Below are positions 7,794 to 15,499 of a stretch of 64,000 nucleotides of DNA, in pieces. The notes below the pieces were generated by a model, which saw only the letters and a list, made by a program, of their open reading frames with translations, ran no database searches and was not told the origin of the DNA. This DNA comes from Streptomyces radicis (GTDB lineage: Bacteria; Actinomycetota; Actinomycetes; Streptomycetales; Streptomycetaceae), in NCBI RefSeq assembly GCF_003626575.1, contig NZ_RBDY01000030.1, positions 19,807 to 83,806 on the forward strand, read 5' to 3'. The first letter of the stretch is position 1. Each line of letters starts with the position of its first letter. Position numbers and translations under genes: made by a program.

Positions 7794-7942
7794 CGCCGCC
7801 TCAGCTCCTCGAGATGCGCATCGATCAGCCTGTTCAACTCATCCCACCGCTCCGCCAGTTCTTCCGACGCCGGGCGTACCGCGTCAGCGGCACCCCCGCC
7901 GTCCTCCTCCATGGGTTCGGGCTCCTCCTCAGGAATGCTCAT
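7790..7942 (-). CDS. Small acidic hypothetical protein (50 residues)
   Basis: Reads MSIPEEEPEPMEEDGGGAAD followed by AVRPASEELAERWDELNRLI and DAHLEELRRR. The N-terminal 20 residues are acidic and disordered; the C-terminal 28 form an amphipathic helix with heptad spacing (L, W, L, I, L, L), compatible with a coiled-coil contact to a partner. It starts inside the 28-codon frame upstream (14-base overlap) and its TGA overlaps the next start. Too short for homology claims, but reading frame, overlaps and context support it as real. Confidence 0.6.
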   Translation of the reverse strand: MSIPEEEPEPMEEDGGGAADAVRPASEELAERWDELNRLIDAHLEELRRR

Positions 7943-8015
7943 CAACAGCACCCCCACAGCTGGCGCGGGAGACAGGCGAGGTGCATTGTTCGGACGGCAG
8001 TGCCGTCATGTTCAT
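7929..8015 (-). CDS. Putative 28-residue peptide with Cys/Ser/Thr-rich C-terminal half
   Basis: ATG at 8015 opens MNMTALPSEQCTSPVSRASC followed by GGAVDEHS and a stop. GAGGACAGG lies about 10 bases upstream. The start shares one base with the stop of the preceding 24-codon frame (TGATG), and the end overlaps the next gene. Two cysteines and several Ser/Thr residues give it a secreted or modified-peptide look, but no modification enzyme is nearby. Evidence is positional only. Confidence 0.35.
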   Translation of the reverse strand: MNMTALPSEQCTSPVSRASCGGAVDEHS

Positions 8016-8089
8016 CATTGCCGCCTGTCCTCGGCCGCGTGTGCCGCATCGCCGCCGCAAAGGCTGATGAGTTGGTGCAGTTTCGTCAT
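8015..8089 (-). CDS. Putative 24-residue leader peptide, first gene of micro-operon
   Basis: ATG at 8089 with AAGGA about 8 bases upstream opens MTKLHQLISLCGGDAAHAAE then DRRQ and a stop. This is the best ribosome site in the gap between the two divergent transcription units. It could be a real peptide or a translated leader that couples ribosomes into the downstream overlapping genes. Confidence 0.35.
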   Translation of the reverse strand: MTKLHQLISLCGGDAAHAAEDRRQ

Positions 8090-8294
8090 CGGAGGTCCTT
8101 AACTCACCGCGCACAGGCGCGAGTCTCACGTGCACAGTCACAGTTCTGTGGACAGGCCGTCGCGCTGAGCGACTATGATGCGAGCTGCCTGTCCGGCCCC
8201 TTACCGGGACATCTAACCTACGGTTACAGACGGGCGCATAAAACTGACGCAGAGTACAAGTTGTGCCAGGTGAAGCCGCCAGAAGGTGAACCTC
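8090..8294. promoter_or_regulatory. Divergent promoter region, micro-operon / XRE regulator
   Basis: This 205-bp gap is less GC-rich than its surroundings. It holds the short inverted repeat TAACC-tac-GGTTA (about 8215-8227) and AT-rich stretches (CATAAAACT, GAGTACAAGTTG) before the XRE start. It must hold promoters in both directions. I could not assign -35/-10 pairs with confidence. Confidence 0.4.
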
Positions 8295-9443
8295 ATGGCT
8301 CCAGCGCAATCGTCGTCCCGCTCCTCGACTCCGACCAGAGGTCAGGGTTCCGGCCTCCGCGCCTCCGGAGGCACGATCACCGGCCACCTGCTGAAGATCA
8401 CTCGTGAACGCATCCCCTCCACCCAACGGCAGCTGGCCGAGCGGCTGAACATGGATGTCACAACTGTCCAAAGCTGGGAGACCGGCCGCCGCCCTCTCAC
8501 AGCTGTGTCACTGGCACAGTTCCAGACGGTTTGCCGACACCTGCTCGGATTGAACGCTGATCCGGAACTCGTGGCGCTCCTTGACGTTGCCAGCCACGCA
8601 GACGCCGTGATCGCGTGCGCTTTGGGGAACGCGTCGCCAAGGCACCACGATCTTCAGGGGCATCCGCTGGGCCAATGGGTTTTCACACGCGCCGCCACGC
8701 ACATGATCGTGTGGGCACTCACCGGCACCTCACCGGCTGCAATCCCACCACCTCCGGCTTCGATCCCCCGCCGTCGCGGCCCAAGCCCCAGCTCCCCTTT
8801 GCTGGCCGAGACAGAACGTCGGAGGCTCTTCACCCATCTGAGGCGCTGTGCCGAGATCGCGGACCGAGCGGGCGATGGAGGAACGCTGCTGCGGCGGCAG
8901 GCCGTCTATCTGGCCAGCTATGACAACGCGCCCGACACCCACGCTTGGCTGGCCCACATGCAACGGCCGGTGACGTTCACGACCACCTCGACCTCCGCGT
9001 GGTCCGAGGCCCGCTCAGTCGCCACCTCGCTCACGCGATACGGCGAGTACGACAGGCTCTGGGCATTCATCGAGCACGGGATGGGTGACGACTTCGGCGA
9101 GCTCGCCAACCTCAACTACTGGGCTTACTGGCTGGGCATGGACAGCGTGCCAAGGGCCGATGACGGCTTCATGGCGGTTCGTTCGGCGCATCGCTGGGAC
9201 GCTGGCGCCCTCTTGCGAGCTCTGACCGGTCGGCTGGACCGCGACTTGGGCTGCCTCGATCTGAACGTGCACTCCGTGTGGGCTCTCCTTACGTGGCGGC
9301 CCGGCCTCGCGGCGGCCGACTCCTCGCTGTCCGTGAATCTCGCCGGGCGAGTCTCCGAGCTACTCGATACCGGGACCGTGTCGCCACGGGCGCGACGTGA
9401 GCTGGAGCAAGTGCATTACGGTCTACGCCTGAACGGAATGTGA
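8295..9443 (+). CDS. XRE-family helix-turn-helix regulator with large C-terminal domain
   Basis: The 382-residue product has an N-terminal XRE-type helix-turn-helix (about 38-80: STQRQLAERLNMDVTTVQSW, ETGRRPLTAVSLAQF). The long C-terminal region, ending in NLNYWAYWLGM, SVWALLTWRPG and RRELEQVHYGLRL, resembles helical repeats that bind ligands or partners in stand-alone XRE regulators of streptomycetes. ATG 8295 is preferred because AAGGTGA ends six bases upstream. GC content is visibly lower than in neighbouring metabolic genes, suggesting acquisition by transfer. The HD hydrolase gene starts 22 bases after the stop, so the two are probably co-transcribed. Confidence 0.85.
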   Translation: MAPAQSSSRSSTPTRGQGSGLRASGGTITGHLLKITRERIPSTQRQLAERLNMDVTTVQSWETGRRPLTAVSLAQFQTVCRHLLGLNADPELVALLDVASHADAVIACALGNASPRHHDLQGHPLGQWVFTRAATHMIVWALTGTSPAAIPPPPASIPRRRGPSPSSPLLAETERRRLFTHLRRCAEIADRAGDGGTLLRRQAVYLASYDNAPDTHAWLAHMQRPVTFTTTSTSAWSEARSVATSLTRYGEYDRLWAFIEHGMGDDFGELANLNYWAYWLGMDSVPRADDGFMAVRSAHRWDAGALLRALTGRLDRDLGCLDLNVHSVWALLTWRPGLAAADSSLSVNLAGRVSELLDTGTVSPRARRELEQVHYGLRLNGM

Positions 9444-9465
9444 CCCTCGGAAGGGACACCGCAAC

Positions 9466-10038
9466 ATGGACGATCAGCATGCCCGAGGCTCGGTGGGCTA
9501 CCTCCTGGAGATGGGAGCCCTCAAGCGCGGCAAGCGCAGCGGGTGGTGGATCGCGGGTGTGAAGGATCCCGAGTCGATCGCTGAGCACAGCTTCCGCACG
9601 GCGGTCATCGGATCCGTGCTGGCGATGCTCGAAGGTGTGGATCCGGCGAAGGTGGCTCTTCTCTGCACGTTTCATGACACGCAGGAAACCCGCGTGGGTG
9701 ACATCCCGTGGATCGGGCGGCGCTATCTCACCGCCGCGTCGAACGAAAAGGTGACCGCCGATCAAGTGGCGGACGCGCACCCGGCCGTCGCCGCCGGAAT
9801 CCAGGCGATCGTCGAGGAGTACGAGACGGGCGACTCACCTGAGGTGGTCGTGGCCCACGACGCGGACAAGCTGGAGTGCATGCTCCAAGGGCTGGAGTAC
9901 CTGGAGCAGGGATACCGCAACGCGCGGGAGTGGGTGGACAGCACGCGCGCCAAGCTCAAGACACCCTCGGCGATCGCACTCGCCGATGCCGCGCAGGACA
10001 TGTCCTCGGCGGAGTGGCAACGGACCTACCTCCGGTAG
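9466..10038 (+). CDS. HD-domain phosphohydrolase (YfbR/HDDC2-like)
   Basis: The 190-residue product carries the HD metal-binding motifs in order: His41 (ESIAEHSFRTAVIG), His70-Asp71 (CTFHDTQETRVGDIP) and a late Asp (VVAHDADKLECMLQGLEYL, about 133). Layout and length match the 5'-deoxynucleotidase-like HD proteins that dephosphorylate nucleoside monophosphates. It follows the XRE gene by 22 bases. The pairing suggests the regulator controls or is informed by nucleotide turnover. The exact substrate is not visible. Confidence 0.9.
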   Translation: MDDQHARGSVGYLLEMGALKRGKRSGWWIAGVKDPESIAEHSFRTAVIGSVLAMLEGVDPAKVALLCTFHDTQETRVGDIPWIGRRYLTAASNEKVTADQVADAHPAVAAGIQAIVEEYETGDSPEVVVAHDADKLECMLQGLEYLEQGYRNAREWVDSTRAKLKTPSAIALADAAQDMSSAEWQRTYLR

Positions 10039-10147
10039 GGCGTTCTTCCGGTGGCCGCCGTTGAGTTCACGCGGCGCGCCGTCTCGCCGGTGCCGCGCGA
10101 ATCCGGTTGCTCGGGGCGGCTGCCGTTCCTCACCTCCGAACGCGGAC

Positions 10148-10300
10148 GCCCACGGGTACGACGAGTTGGTCGCCGCCGCGATGGCGGCTCCGGTCGAGGG
10201 GTGGGACTTCGGCTGGTCGTCCGGACGCGCGCGGGGATCGGATTCGTCGTGGTCTACCGGGAGTTGGGGCCACGCCCGCCGGGCTCTGTTCGGGGAGGGG
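10148..10300 (+). pseudogene. SAM-dependent methyltransferase N-terminal remnant
   Basis: The frame through 10157 encodes YDELVAAAMAAPVEGWDFGW and then a degenerate SSGRARGSDSSW...GHARRALFGEG. Intact class I methyltransferases of actinomycetes often begin with a segment of the form YDxLVAEAxxxPVxGWDFSWLxGRAxEERPxWGY. Only that opening segment survives; no glycine-rich SAM motif follows before the sirtuin gene. I see nothing else recognisable in 10301-10514. Confidence 0.5.
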
Positions 10301-10514
10301 AGGGTGGCGTCGTCGGACTCGCGGTTCCACCGGGGGACGCCGTTCCGGCCGCCGTCCGCCGCGTCCTCGCAGAAGCCGTCGGCCCCGCACGGGGCGGCGG
10401 CCGATGCGCCCGGCGCGGGGGCGCCAAGACCCAGCGTGAATGACGCACGGCGGCGGACGACGAGGTGACGGGAATCCAGCCCTCGACCGCCACGCGGTCA
10501 AGAAGCGAAGCCCG

Positions 10515-11258
10515 TCAAGGAGCGAGGCGGTCGAGGAGCGCGGGCAGCGCGCGGCCGATCGGCTCCCTGATGACCTCGGCGGCCAGCTCGTCGTACGGCG
10601 TCGGCTCGGCGTTGACGATGACGAGCCGCGCGCCGTGCTCGGCGGCCAGGCCCGCGAGCCCCGCGGCCGGGTGGACCTGGAGGCTGGTGCCGACCGCGAT
10701 GAACACGTCGCACGCCCGCGTGATCGCGACCGCCTCGGCCAGCACGTCGGGGTCGAGGCTCTCGCCGAACATCACCGTGCCCGCCTTGAGGATCCCGCCG
10801 CACGCCCGGCAGGGCGGGTCGTCCTCGCCCGCCTCGACGCGGGCCACGGCGTCCGCCATCGTGCCGCCGTCGCCACAGTCGACGCAGTGCACCGTACGGG
10901 CGCTGCCGTGGAGTTCGAGCACCTTGCGGTCGGGCATCCCCGCGGCCTGGTGGAGGCCGTCGACGTTCTGGGTGATCACGCGGACCGGGGCGCCGGAGCG
11001 CTCGAGGCGGGCGATGGCCTCGTGGGCGGCGTTGGGCCTGGCGCGGAACGCCGGGCTGTCGCGCCGCATGAGCCAGGAGCGGCGGCGGATGTCCGGGTCG
11101 TTCATGTAGTAGTCGTGGGTCACCAGCTTCTCGGCGTCGGGGTCGCGGCGCCACAGGCCGTTAGGGCCCCGGTAGTCGGGAATGCCCGAGTCGGTGGAGA
11201 TCCCGGCGCCGCTGAGCAGGGCCACCAGGGGGCGGCGCGCACCCTCGTCAGGATTCAT
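10515..11258 (-). CDS. NAD-dependent protein deacetylase, Sir2 family
   Basis: The 247-residue product has the full sirtuin signature: GAGISTDSGIPDYRG (17-31) for NAD binding, TQNVDGLH (96-103), catalytic His117 (LELHGSA), four zinc Cys as CVDC (125, 128) and CRAC (150, 153), and VGTSLQVHPAAGL for the ribose pocket. It removes acyl groups from lysines of cytoplasmic proteins. Its start is only 23 bases from that of the divergent gamma-glutamyltransferase gene, so the two promoters must overlap or lie within the opposite coding region. Confidence 0.95.
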   Translation of the reverse strand: MNPDEGARRPLVALLSGAGISTDSGIPDYRGPNGLWRRDPDAEKLVTHDYYMNDPDIRRRSWLMRRDSPAFRARPNAAHEAIARLERSGAPVRVITQNVDGLHQAAGMPDRKVLELHGSARTVHCVDCGDGGTMADAVARVEAGEDDPPCRACGGILKAGTVMFGESLDPDVLAEAVAITRACDVFIAVGTSLQVHPAAGLAGLAAEHGARLVIVNAEPTPYDELAAEVIREPIGRALPALLDRLAP

Positions 11259-11281
11259 ACGAAAAGCGTAAGCTCCGCACC

Positions 11282-13072
11282 ATGTTCACCACGCGGCCCA
11301 CGCTCCAGGGCACCTTCGGCATGGTCTCGAGCACCCACTGGCTCGCCTCCCAGTCGGCGATGGCCGTGCTGGAGAACGGGGGCAACGCCTATGACGCGGC
11401 CGTAACCGCGGGCTTCGTGCTGCATGTGGTCGAGCCGCACCTCAACGGCCCGGGCGGCGACGTTCCGATCATCCTCGCGCCGGCGGGTGCGCCGGTGCGC
11501 GTTCTGTGTGGGCAGGGGCCCGCGCCGGCGCGCGCGACCATCGAGCACTACACCGGGCTCGGGCTCGACCTGGTGCCGGGCACGGGGCCGCTCGCCGCTG
11601 TGGTGCCCGGCGCGGTGGACGCGTGGCTGACGCTGCTGCGCGACCACGGCACCAAGGAGTTGGACGAGGTGCTCGGGTATGCGATCGGCTACGCGGAGGG
11701 CGGGCATCCGGCGGTCGAGCGGATCGGGCAGACGATCGAGACGGTGCGGGGGCTGTTCGAGGAGGAGTGGACGTCGTCGGCCGAGGTGTTCCTGCCCGGG
11801 GGGCGTGCGCCGGGCGCGGGCGAGTTGATGCGCAACCCCGCGCTGGCCAACACGTGGAAGCGGCTGCTCAGGGAGTCGGCCGCGGCGGGTGGCGACCGCG
11901 AGGCCAGGATCGAGGCGGCCAGGCGCGTCTGGCGTGAGGGTTTCATCGGCGAGGCGATCGCGGCGCACGCCGCGCGCCCGGCCATGGACTCGTCGGGGCG
12001 GCGGCACGCGGGGGTGCTCAGCGGCGACGACCTGGCGGGGTGGGAGGCGGGGTACGAGGACCCGGTGCGGTACGAGTGGCGCGGCTGGACGGTGTGCAAG
12101 GTGGGGCCGTGGTCCCAGGGCCCGGCGCTCCTCCAGCAACTCGCCCTGCTCGACGGCGGGATCGACGCCGCCGCGTACGGGACGCCGGAGTATGTGCACG
12201 CGCTGGTGGAGGGGAGCAAGCTGGCGCTGGCGGACCGGGAGGCGTGGTACGGCGACGCGGCGCACGTTCCGCTCGACGACCTGCTCTCGCCCGCGTACAA
12301 CGACGCGCGCCGGGCGTTGATCGGCGAGAAGGCGTCGGCGGAGCTGCGCCCAGGGAGCCCAGGGGGGCGCGAGCCGCGGCTGAGCGCCCACGCGCGCCGG
12401 GGCGCGGCGCCGTCGGGCGCGGGCGGGGCGGGCACGGGGGAGCCGACGGTGGCGCGCGACGGGGAGACGCGCGGCGACACGTGCCATGTGGACGTGGTGG
12501 ACTGCTGGGGGAACATGATCAGCGCGACCCCGAGCGGCGGCTGGCTCCAATCCAGCCCGGTGGTACCGGAGTTGGGCTTTCCGCTGGGCACGCGGTTGCA
12601 GATGACGTGGCTCGAGCCGGGGCTGCCGTCCTCGCTCACGCCCGGGCGCAGGCCGCGCACCACGCTGAGCCCGTCGCTCGCGCTGCGCGGGGACGAGCCG
12701 GTGCTGGCGTTCGGCACGCCGGGCGGCGACCAGCAGGACCAGTGGCAGACGCACTTCTTCGTCGCGCTGGCGCTGCGGCCGCCGGTGCGCGGCGGGCTCG
12801 ACCTCCAGGGGGCGATCGACGCGCCCAACTGGCACCAGGACAGCTTCCCCAGCTCGTTCTACCCGCGGGGCACACAGCCCGGCAGCGTGACCGTCGAGTC
12901 GCGCGTCGGGGAAGGGACCGTCGCCGAGCTGCGGCGCAGGGGGCACGAGGTGACGGTGGCGGGGCCGTGGACCGCGGGTCGGCTGTGCGCCGTGGCGCGC
13001 GATCCCGGCACCGGAACGGTGTCCGCGGCGGCCAATCCCCGTGGTATGCAGGGATATGCGGTGGGGCGGTGA
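11282..13072 (+). CDS. Gamma-glutamyltransferase family protein
   Basis: The 596-residue Ntn-hydrolase-type product begins FTTRPTLQGTFGMVSSTHWL with GGNAYDAAV, as in the family. The autoprocessing and nucleophile Thr is predicted at residue 400 (GDTCHVDVVDCWGNMIS), followed by the small-subunit motifs LTPGRRPRTTLSPSL and FGTPGGDQQDQW. About 40 residues before Thr400 are low-complexity Arg/Pro/Gly (a linker usually excised or exposed). I see no secretion signal, so it may be cytoplasmic; the family handles glutathione, gamma-glutamyl or acyl-type substrates. There is no Shine-Dalgarno in the 23-base gap, which suggests a leaderless transcript. Confidence 0.88.
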   Translation: MFTTRPTLQGTFGMVSSTHWLASQSAMAVLENGGNAYDAAVTAGFVLHVVEPHLNGPGGDVPIILAPAGAPVRVLCGQGPAPARATIEHYTGLGLDLVPGTGPLAAVVPGAVDAWLTLLRDHGTKELDEVLGYAIGYAEGGHPAVERIGQTIETVRGLFEEEWTSSAEVFLPGGRAPGAGELMRNPALANTWKRLLRESAAAGGDREARIEAARRVWREGFIGEAIAAHAARPAMDSSGRRHAGVLSGDDLAGWEAGYEDPVRYEWRGWTVCKVGPWSQGPALLQQLALLDGGIDAAAYGTPEYVHALVEGSKLALADREAWYGDAAHVPLDDLLSPAYNDARRALIGEKASAELRPGSPGGREPRLSAHARRGAAPSGAGGAGTGEPTVARDGETRGDTCHVDVVDCWGNMISATPSGGWLQSSPVVPELGFPLGTRLQMTWLEPGLPSSLTPGRRPRTTLSPSLALRGDEPVLAFGTPGGDQQDQWQTHFFVALALRPPVRGGLDLQGAIDAPNWHQDSFPSSFYPRGTQPGSVTVESRVGEGTVAELRRRGHEVTVAGPWTAGRLCAVARDPGTGTVSAAANPRGMQGYAVGR

Positions 13073-13181
13073 GGATTTCTCAACGGATCCTGGCGTCCTC
13101 TTACGGAAAAAGCACCCCGGGAAAACCGTCCGTAGCCCACCGGAAACAAGCCCTGTAACACGACTTGGGTTCAGTACGCCC

Positions 13182-14567
13182 ATGGCTGATGTGCTGTGGG
13201 CGCAACGGGAGCTGGTGGCCCGGCTGGCCGCCTTCACGGCCGAGCTGCGGGCCGTCACGGACGTGCTCGACCCGGAATCGGGCTGGTACGGGGCGTTCGC
13301 GCGCCGGGGCGCCCAGGAGCTGGACGCGTGGTTGACGGGGCGCGACCTCGCGCCCTGGGACGCGGTGGCCGACCTGCTCCAGGACCTCGCGGGGGCGCGG
13401 GGAACGGCCGCGGCGGAGGAGGCCGGGCGCCGACTGCGCTCGGGGTACGAGGCGGCGGCCTCGGCGCAGGACGCGCTGCCGACGAGCCGGGAGGCGCTGA
13501 GCAGGCGGCTCGCGGATCTCGACAGGGCCGAGCGCGGACTGCGCGACCGGCTGCGGCAGTTGGGCGCCGGGCAAGAGGCGGCGCGGCGGGCCGGGATGCA
13601 GGAGGAGGCGGACCGCCTCGCGACGCTGCTGCTGTGGGCGCAGGACGACGAGGAACGGGCGCTGTCGCGGCGCTCGGAGCTGCGGGGGCGGCTGGCGGCG
13701 CTGCGCGCGCGGGAGCGCGAGCCGGTGGATGGGCCTGGGGACGCGCCGGAGCGCGGACCGGAGCGTGCCGAGGAGCGCGCGCCGGAGCGGGAGCCGGAGC
13801 GCAAGGCGGCACGGGAGCCGGAGCGCAAGGCGGCGCCCGCGCAGCGGAAGAGGCCGCGGGGGGCGCGTTTCGCCGGTCTCGACGACGAGGCGGTGCCGAG
13901 CGCGGTGCCGAGCACGGTGCCGGTGACCGAGCCCCCGGCGGAGTCGGAGCCCGCGGTCACGCCGCCGCCGACCGGCTCGCGGTTCGCGGGGGCGCTCGGC
14001 GAGGCGGCGCGCAGGCCGCGGTTGCAGCCGTCGCCCGAGGACCGGAGGGCCGCGCACGAGACGGCGGAGCGGCTGCGGTGGCTGCGCGCCGAGGGCCAGA
14101 GCGGCGCGGCGCACGTCACGCTGTCGGAGGCGGTGACGGGGCCGCCGGTGCGGGTGCCCGTGCTGATGGCCGAGTTGGAGCACACGGGGATGACGTCGGA
14201 CCTGTCGCTGCTGCTGTGGGAGGCGGCGTCGCTTCCGCCGTTCCCGCTGGCCGCGGTCGCGGACGCGCTGGCCGAGGCGGGGCGTGAGCGGGACTGCGGG
14301 CAGCTGCTGCGGCAGAGCGCGGCCCGCCCGGCGCCGGAGGCGGGCACGATCGCGGCCGAGCTGTCGTCCGCGGGGCACGCCAAGGAGGCGGTGGAGCTGC
14401 TCGCCGCGATCGTGCAGGCGCGCTCGGCGGGCGAGGCGGCCAGGGCGGCGACCGGGGCCCCGTCCCCGCACCTCGTCGTCCCGCTGCTGCTCGACGCCGC
14501 GTACCAGGTCTCCCCTGGCCACTACTACGCGGTGACGAGCGAGCTGCGCAGGGCGGGCGTGGCCTGA
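13182..14567 (+). CDS. Hypothetical coiled-coil protein with charged repeats
   Basis: The 461-residue product is not recognised. Residues about 1-180 are helical and coiled-coil-like (SREALSRRLADLDRAERGLR, DDEERALSRRSELRGRLAAL). Residues 190-240 are a low-complexity Arg/Glu/Pro segment with repeats such as PERGPERAEERAPEREPERK. The last 180 residues form a second helical domain made of repeated Ala-rich helices. No membrane segment or signal is seen. ATG at 13182 gives a sensible N-terminus. It stands between the gamma-glutamyltransferase and the inositol-phosphatase gene, with the same direction as both. Confidence 0.75.
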   Translation: MADVLWAQRELVARLAAFTAELRAVTDVLDPESGWYGAFARRGAQELDAWLTGRDLAPWDAVADLLQDLAGARGTAAAEEAGRRLRSGYEAAASAQDALPTSREALSRRLADLDRAERGLRDRLRQLGAGQEAARRAGMQEEADRLATLLLWAQDDEERALSRRSELRGRLAALRAREREPVDGPGDAPERGPERAEERAPEREPERKAAREPERKAAPAQRKRPRGARFAGLDDEAVPSAVPSTVPVTEPPAESEPAVTPPPTGSRFAGALGEAARRPRLQPSPEDRRAAHETAERLRWLRAEGQSGAAHVTLSEAVTGPPVRVPVLMAELEHTGMTSDLSLLLWEAASLPPFPLAAVADALAEAGRERDCGQLLRQSAARPAPEAGTIAAELSSAGHAKEAVELLAAIVQARSAGEAARAATGAPSPHLVVPLLLDAAYQVSPGHYYAVTSELRRAGVA

Positions 14568-14618
14568 CGGCGGGCGGCCGGGGCGAGGCCGGACGCGGCG
14601 GCGTGCTTCGATGGTGGG

Positions 14619-15443
14619 GTGATCGATGAGCAGCTGGCCCTGGCGGTCGAACGTGTGGTGCGGGAGGCCGTGTCCGATGAGGTCATGCCGCGGTGGCGGC
14701 GGCTGGCCGACCACGAGGTGGCCGTCAAGACCGGGCCGCACGACCTGGTGACGACCGCCGACAGGAACGCCGAGCTGTGGCTGAGGCGCGAGCTGACGGC
14801 GTTGCTCCCCGGCTCCGTGGTGGTGGGCGAGGAGGGCGTCGCCGAGGACCCGGCCGGGTATCTGGCGCTCGGCGAGGACGCGCCGGTGTGGATCGTCGAC
14901 CCGGTGGACGGCACGCGGCAGTTCGTGCGGGGCGAGCGGGGCTTCTGCACCCTGGTGGCGCTCGCGCGCCGGGGCACGATCGAGGCGTCGTGGCTTTTCG
15001 CGCCGGCGCTCGGGGAGGGCGAGCTGGCGCACGCCCGGCGCGGGGAGGGGGCGTGGCTGAACGGGCGGCGGCTCGTGTCCGGGTCGCCCGCGCCCGGCGC
15101 GCCGCTCGATGTGGCGTACTCGCACTCCGACTACACCACGCGGGGCCAGAAGCGCGCGCTCTCCGGTCTGTGGACGGAGGGGGTGGCCCCTCGTCAGTGC
15201 GGCGCGGCGGGCCTCGAGTACCTGGGGATCGCGACCGGGCGCGTGGACGCGGTGGCGTTCAGCTGGGAGCTGGCGTGGGATCACGCCGCCGGACTGCTGC
15301 TCGTCAGGGAGGCGGGCGGCGTCGACCTGACGCTGACGGGCGGCCCGTTCAGGATCGAGGGCGGCAACGCGCTGCCGTTCACCGCGGCCAGGGACACCGC
15401 GACGGCCAAGCGGGTGCTGGGGCTGCTGACCCGCCAGGGGTGA
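14619..15443 (+). CDS. Inositol monophosphatase family protein
   Basis: The 274-residue product shows the family metal-binding motifs: Glu71-Glu72 (VVVGEEGVAED), DPVDGT (94-99) and the C-terminal WELAWDHAAGLLLVREAGG. This group includes inositol-1-phosphatase, histidinol-phosphatase (HisN type) and 3'-phosphoadenosine 5'-phosphatase; sequence alone does not decide between them. GTG at 14619 is in frame and gives the usual N-terminal helix. It precedes the FAD oxidoreductase by 56 bases and may share its transcript. Confidence 0.9.
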   Translation: MIDEQLALAVERVVREAVSDEVMPRWRRLADHEVAVKTGPHDLVTTADRNAELWLRRELTALLPGSVVVGEEGVAEDPAGYLALGEDAPVWIVDPVDGTRQFVRGERGFCTLVALARRGTIEASWLFAPALGEGELAHARRGEGAWLNGRRLVSGSPAPGAPLDVAYSHSDYTTRGQKRALSGLWTEGVAPRQCGAAGLEYLGIATGRVDAVAFSWELAWDHAAGLLLVREAGGVDLTLTGGPFRIEGGNALPFTAARDTATAKRVLGLLTRQG

Positions 15444-15499
15444 CGGAGCGTGGCGGCGTATCCTCGGGGGACCGAAGCGTCCGCGAGGGGAGTTGTCGG

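Noticed and set aside
7929..8015. Lanthipeptide or other RiPP precursor
   Set aside because: There is no modification enzyme, protease or transporter nearby; Cys/Ser content alone is not enough.
10051..10443. Independent gene between the HD hydrolase and the sirtuin
   Set aside because: The frame has Arg/Gly-rich composition with no conserved block; only the methyltransferase remnant in another frame is recognisable.
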